Assembly: GCA_030837265.1 (NCBI GenBank)
Contig: JAUPKV010000286.1
Span: 1 to 16,329 of the forward strand
Source: Methanobacteriota archaeon
GTDB lineage: Archaea; Halobacteriota; Methanosarcinia; Methanosarcinales; Methanosarcinaceae
Direction of reading: 5' to 3'
DNA: 16,329 bases
A program made the translations under genes and the position numbers. A model generated the notes under the pieces. It was not told the DNA's origin and made no database searches. It worked only from the letters and a program-made list of their open reading frames with translations. Numbering within the stretch: position 1 is the stretch's first letter; every line of letters starts with the position of its first letter. Below, one piece after another: positions 13,507 through 16,329 of this stretch.

Positions 13507-15507
13507 TCAGGGTCCTTGCTTTACAACATTCACGCTCTTATTTCCGGAAACATAACCGGTTTTCGATGCAGAAACCGTGAAGTATCCTTCTCTATCAGGT
13601 GTGTAATTGAGCATGCCTTCATCTCCGGTAATCCCTATGCTATTACCATCTACACTGACGTTTACCTCACTAACTGAAACATTTCTTGACGTAACTCCAA
13701 TTTCTGTCTCCCTGCCGACTACCAGGGTATCGGGTACTTTAATTTCCAGCTGATCGCCTGCAGCACTCCTTGAATTAACGAAAGGATAGAAACGCAGGAT
13801 AGAAGAATCAGCAACCCTGAATTTGACATTGTCCGTCAGGTCAATAACTTCATCCCTTGTAAGGGAAAGTGGGTCCGTATTTTTCAGTGTAATTCCGGAA
13901 TCAGAAACCGAGCTAATTTCCATCTCACCAAAGGTTTCCCCTTCGTAAAGCCTGAGGTAATCTTCCGAGATCTGGAAAACCCCCTGGATAAAGACTGCGT
14001 CCGTCTCTGTACCGCGGAAGATCTGTGAAAAGTGAATTGCTATTAAAGGTACATTTTCCGTGCTACCCACTCTGGTTCTATAAACATAGTCTCCGTTAGA
14101 AGGTATGAAACTGTCATCTATTACTACCCCGTCCCTTACAAGCTGTACATGGACAACGTTCTGGTTAACGCTTACCCCTACAACATTCAGCACATAGCCG
14201 TCTTCAAGTAGAAGGGAAGAACCTGTAAATAGTGTTTTTCTGCTGTCTTCATCAACCAGAACCTTTGTAATGATATTGTTTGATAGTAAATTTATACTGT
14301 TAGAACTTCCGAGTGTGTTTTCCGGATACCCTGTGAAATACTTCGTTGCCATAAAACCCATTACTTCATAGCTTCCCCAGCCATCGTGGCTGAATTTCAC
14401 AGGCTGAGGCTTTGTGGAATAAACAAGCATATCACTGTCAATATTCCTGCCGCTGAGATTTTGAATGGCAAGGCTTTCAGTAGAAACGTTTTCATCAATG
14501 TTGTAGTAAAAACCTTCGAAGTTAAAAGGTGTCCAGGTAGTTGTATTAAACCTTTCATCATGGACAGTTCCCCTTAACTCGTATGTACCGGGCTCGGACA
14601 TATTTTCCACAGGTGCAAATCGAAGGTCTTCAGCATCAGCTATGATGAAATTGAGTTTGTCCATTATATTAACAGTACTTCCTCTGGTAAGTGAAATGGA
14701 ATTCGGATTTTTCATACTTACTCCGGAACTGGAAATGGAGCTTACTTGCATTATCCCGAAATTTTCCCCACTGCTGATTGCCATGGACTGGTCTGAGATC
14801 TGGAAAATGCCTCTAATGATGGCTGATCCTGTCTCTGTGCCTCGGAAAACCTGTGAGAAATGAATTGCTATCAACGGTATATTTTCCGTGCTACTGACTC
14901 TGGTTCTATAAACGTAGTCGCCATTCGAAGGTATGAAGCTGTCATCCACTACTGTCCCATTTCTTACAAGCTGTACATGGACAACGTCTTCATTAACACT
15001 GAATCCTACAATATTCAGGACATAGCCTTCTTCAAGTACAAGGGAAGAACCGGCGTTCAGTGGTTCCCTATCGTCTGTGTCGATGAGCACTCTGGAAAGC
15101 TGCCCACTCGATATTAAACTGATGTTGCTTCCTGCAAAGGTGGTGTTATTTGTGTACCCTGTAAAATAGAGGTTTCCCAAAAACCCTATAACTTCATACG
15201 AATTCCATCCGTCGTGTTGGAATTCCATCTCAATAGGTTTGGTGTCGTATAACAGATTATTTGCTCCAATATTCCTGCTGCCGTTAGTGAGCTGAACTGT
15301 CAGGTTCTCAGAACCTTCTCCGGTATTCAGGTCGTAGTAAAAGCCCGAATAGGTCTGAGGCGTCCACGTGTAATTACGGCTTTGGGACGCATTTTCATCC
15401 CATATGCGGTCACCTGTTGAATTCGAAGGCTGTGCAGCTGCTGTTCCGCACAGCAAACTCAGTATCAGAAACAGACATAGAGTTATCGTATACTTTCTAA
15501 TCCCCAA
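13507..15507 (-). CDS. S-layer-type surface protein with two duplicated domains, TTG start
   Basis: 666 residues. A signal peptide (residues 1-25, ending GTAAA before Gln26) directs export. Two copies of the Methanosarcina S-layer duplication domain (DUF1608 type) follow, at about 45-300 and 323-577. Each begins WTP..(Y/F).GFYY and contains VQLVR(N/D)G followed by DDSFIPSNGDYVYRTRV. The last 80 residues look like an Ig/PEGA-like beta domain. At least twelve N-x-S/T sequons fit a glycosylated exoprotein. No C-terminal membrane helix is present, unlike the main S-layer protein of the genus, so this may be an accessory or paralogous cell-surface protein. The only start after the in-frame TAA (15523-15525) that keeps the signal peptide is TTG at 15505-15507, preceded by GGGGGGTT. 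Confidence 0.8.
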   Translation of the reverse strand: MGIRKYTITLCLFLILSLLCGTAAAQPSNSTGDRIWDENASQSRNYTWTPQTYSGFYYDLNTGEGSENLTVQLTNGSRNIGANNLLYDTKPIEMEFQHDGWNSYEVIGFLGNLYFTGYTNNTTFAGSNISLISSGQLSRVLIDTDDREPLNAGSSLVLEEGYVLNIVGFSVNEDVVHVQLVRNGTVVDDSFIPSNGDYVYRTRVSSTENIPLIAIHFSQVFRGTETGSAIIRGIFQISDQSMAISSGENFGIMQVSSISSSGVSMKNPNSISLTRGSTVNIMDKLNFIIADAEDLRFAPVENMSEPGTYELRGTVHDERFNTTTWTPFNFEGFYYNIDENVSTESLAIQNLSGRNIDSDMLVYSTKPQPVKFSHDGWGSYEVMGFMATKYFTGYPENTLGSSNSINLLSNNIITKVLVDEDSRKTLFTGSSLLLEDGYVLNVVGVSVNQNVVHVQLVRDGVVIDDSFIPSNGDYVYRTRVGSTENVPLIAIHFSQIFRGTETDAVFIQGVFQISEDYLRLYEGETFGEMEISSVSDSGITLKNTDPLSLTRDEVIDLTDNVKFRVADSSILRFYPFVNSRSAAGDQLEIKVPDTLVVGRETEIGVTSRNVSVSEVNVSVDGNSIGITGDEGMLNYTPDREGYFTVSASKTGYVSGNKSVNVVKQGP

Positions 15508-15950
15508 ATTGAACCCCCCGGTTTATTATTACGTAATTATTATAATAATCGGCAGTATGATATAATAAGTTATACTTGAAGACGTTGTCGAAAAGTCTAA
15601 CTAGATGCCGCTCCTTCAAACATGAGAGCAGTTGGCCATTGATCTTGACGCCTGAAAGTCTTGTTCGCATAATAAGTGCAAGAAAGATATTGGAAGCAAA
15701 ATCCAACTTCCGAAGGGGTCATGATAGTTGCAGGTTTAGTATTTCTGGTTTTATAAACTCAACCTCGAAAGCCCTAAATATATCAAAAAGGGATTTGTAA
15801 TAAGGGCACATATCTTGGGGAAGAGAATTAAAGGTGGATAATTTGTTTTGAGAACTAAAAATTGTGCAAAATTAGCTTCAGGATAGGAAATAGAGGCAGC
15901 GTCTACCTGAGTTTATTTATCCAAATAGGGGTTAAAGAGAGGTATTAGGT
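15508..15950. promoter_or_regulatory. Divergent intergenic region between the S-layer-type gene and the P-type ATPase
   Basis: Near the S-layer side there is a perfect palindrome ATTACGTAAT (15528-15537) in a very AT-rich stretch that could hold its TATA box. On the ATPase side GTTTATTTAT (15911-15920) is TATA-like and GAGAGG (15937-15942) is the ribosome site. Open frames at 15497-15706 (minus) and 15576-15800 (plus) overlap each other, lack ribosome sites and match nothing I recognise; a decayed transposase fragment cannot be excluded. Confidence 0.4.
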
Positions 15951-16329
15951 ATGCTTTTGTCAGATCCAGATAGTACAAAAAGCCATCCTACAACAGTCAC
16001 CCCATGGCATTCACTGGAAGCTGAGGAGATATTTAAAAAACTTGTTACAACATCAAATGGCCTGAATCCTGAAGAAGCAGCCACAAGACTGCATGAATAC
16101 GGGAAAAATATCCTTCCGACAAGAAAGCCACCAGGAATCGTAGAAATAATTCTTCATCAATTTAAAAGCCCTTTAATTTATATTCTTCTTATTGCTGGAG
16201 TTATCTCCGTCCTTCTGGATGATCTGAGGGATGCAGGTTTCATTTTTCTTGTAGTTGTGATCAACGCCGTAATAGGCACTATCCAGGAATGGAAGGCTGA
16301 AAAGAGTGCAACACAACTGCAGACTATCT
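15951..16329 (+). CDS. P-type cation-transporting ATPase, N-terminal part (runs off the window)
   Basis: 126 codons are visible. The cytoplasmic N-terminal domain reads TPWHSLEAEEIFKKLVTTSNGLNPEEAATRLHEYGKNILP, the cation-ATPase N-terminus of P2-type pumps. Next come FKSPLIYILLIAGVISVLL (first membrane helix, about 72-90) and AGFIFLVVVINAVIGTIQEWKAEKSATQLQ (second helix and start of the actuator domain). The family moves Ca2+, Na+, H+ or K+ across the membrane, driven by ATP. The phosphorylation motif DKTGT and the ion-site helices lie beyond the window, so the ion is undetermined. The gene is divergent from the S-layer-type gene. Confidence 0.88.
   Translation, partial: MLLSDPDSTKSHPTTVTPWHSLEAEEIFKKLVTTSNGLNPEEAATRLHEYGKNILPTRKPPGIVEIILHQFKSPLIYILLIAGVISVLLDDLRDAGFIFLVVVINAVIGTIQEWKAEKSATQLQTI

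Noticed and set aside
15497..15800. Possible transposase remnant in overlapping frames on both strands
   Set aside because: Some stretches (TRLSGVKINGQLL) look protein-like, but no transposase motif or terminal repeat could be identified.

Overview
The window reads as chromosomal DNA of a methanogenic archaeon, most likely Methanosarcina or a close relative. Three things point that way: a methanogenesis marker 14 gene, a duplicated S-layer protein of the Methanosarcina type, and an end fragment resembling the methanopterin-pathway GTP cyclohydrolase MptA. AT-rich intergenic DNA with TATA-like boxes, GGAGG-type ribosome sites and an archaeal/bacterial GatCAB operon agree. The genus is inferred from gene families, not from a database match.

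Layout. Positions 1-170 hold the C-terminus of an MptA/FolE2-like enzyme. After an AT-rich gap comes a small DUF2098 protein (450-776), which converges on mmp14 (787-2220, minus). From about 2570 to 4670 there are two accessory genes: an acylphosphatase domain fused to a repetitive coiled coil (2735-3367) and an OsmC-like protein with an unusual cysteine cluster (3595-4146, minus). Three same-strand copies of one composite, hairpin-rich intergenic repeat (2571-2691, 3485-3586, 4513-4665) occupy the gaps around these two genes. A tight gatC-gatA-gatB operon (4802-8010) ends in a clear hairpin/T-run terminator. It is followed by a DUF1646 membrane transporter (8392-9513) with a possible overlapping upstream ORF, and by a UPF0114/YqhA-like membrane protein (10060-10617).

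From about 10.6 to 13.5 kb the DNA is looser and shows decay. It holds a MITE-like inverted-repeat element (10800-11195), a small cysteine-rich unknown protein (11435-11773), and a GH130 glycoside phosphorylase gene split by two mutually compensating frameshifts (12127-13089). A 21-bp tandem repeat follows (13105-13207). Then come a large secreted S-layer-type protein read from a TTG codon (13507-15507, minus) and the divergent start of a P-type cation ATPase (15951 to the window end).

How the genes work together. GatA, GatB and GatC form one amidotransferase that makes correctly charged Asn-tRNA and/or Gln-tRNA. Mmp14 and MptA belong to methanogenesis and its cofactor supply. The S-layer protein, DUF1646 protein, YqhA-like protein and P-type ATPase are envelope or membrane functions with no shared operon. 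No tRNA, rRNA, CRISPR array or intact transposase was seen. The most unusual material is the repeat family with its variable 14-bp tail, the inverted-repeat element, and the acylphosphatase/coiled-coil fusion.
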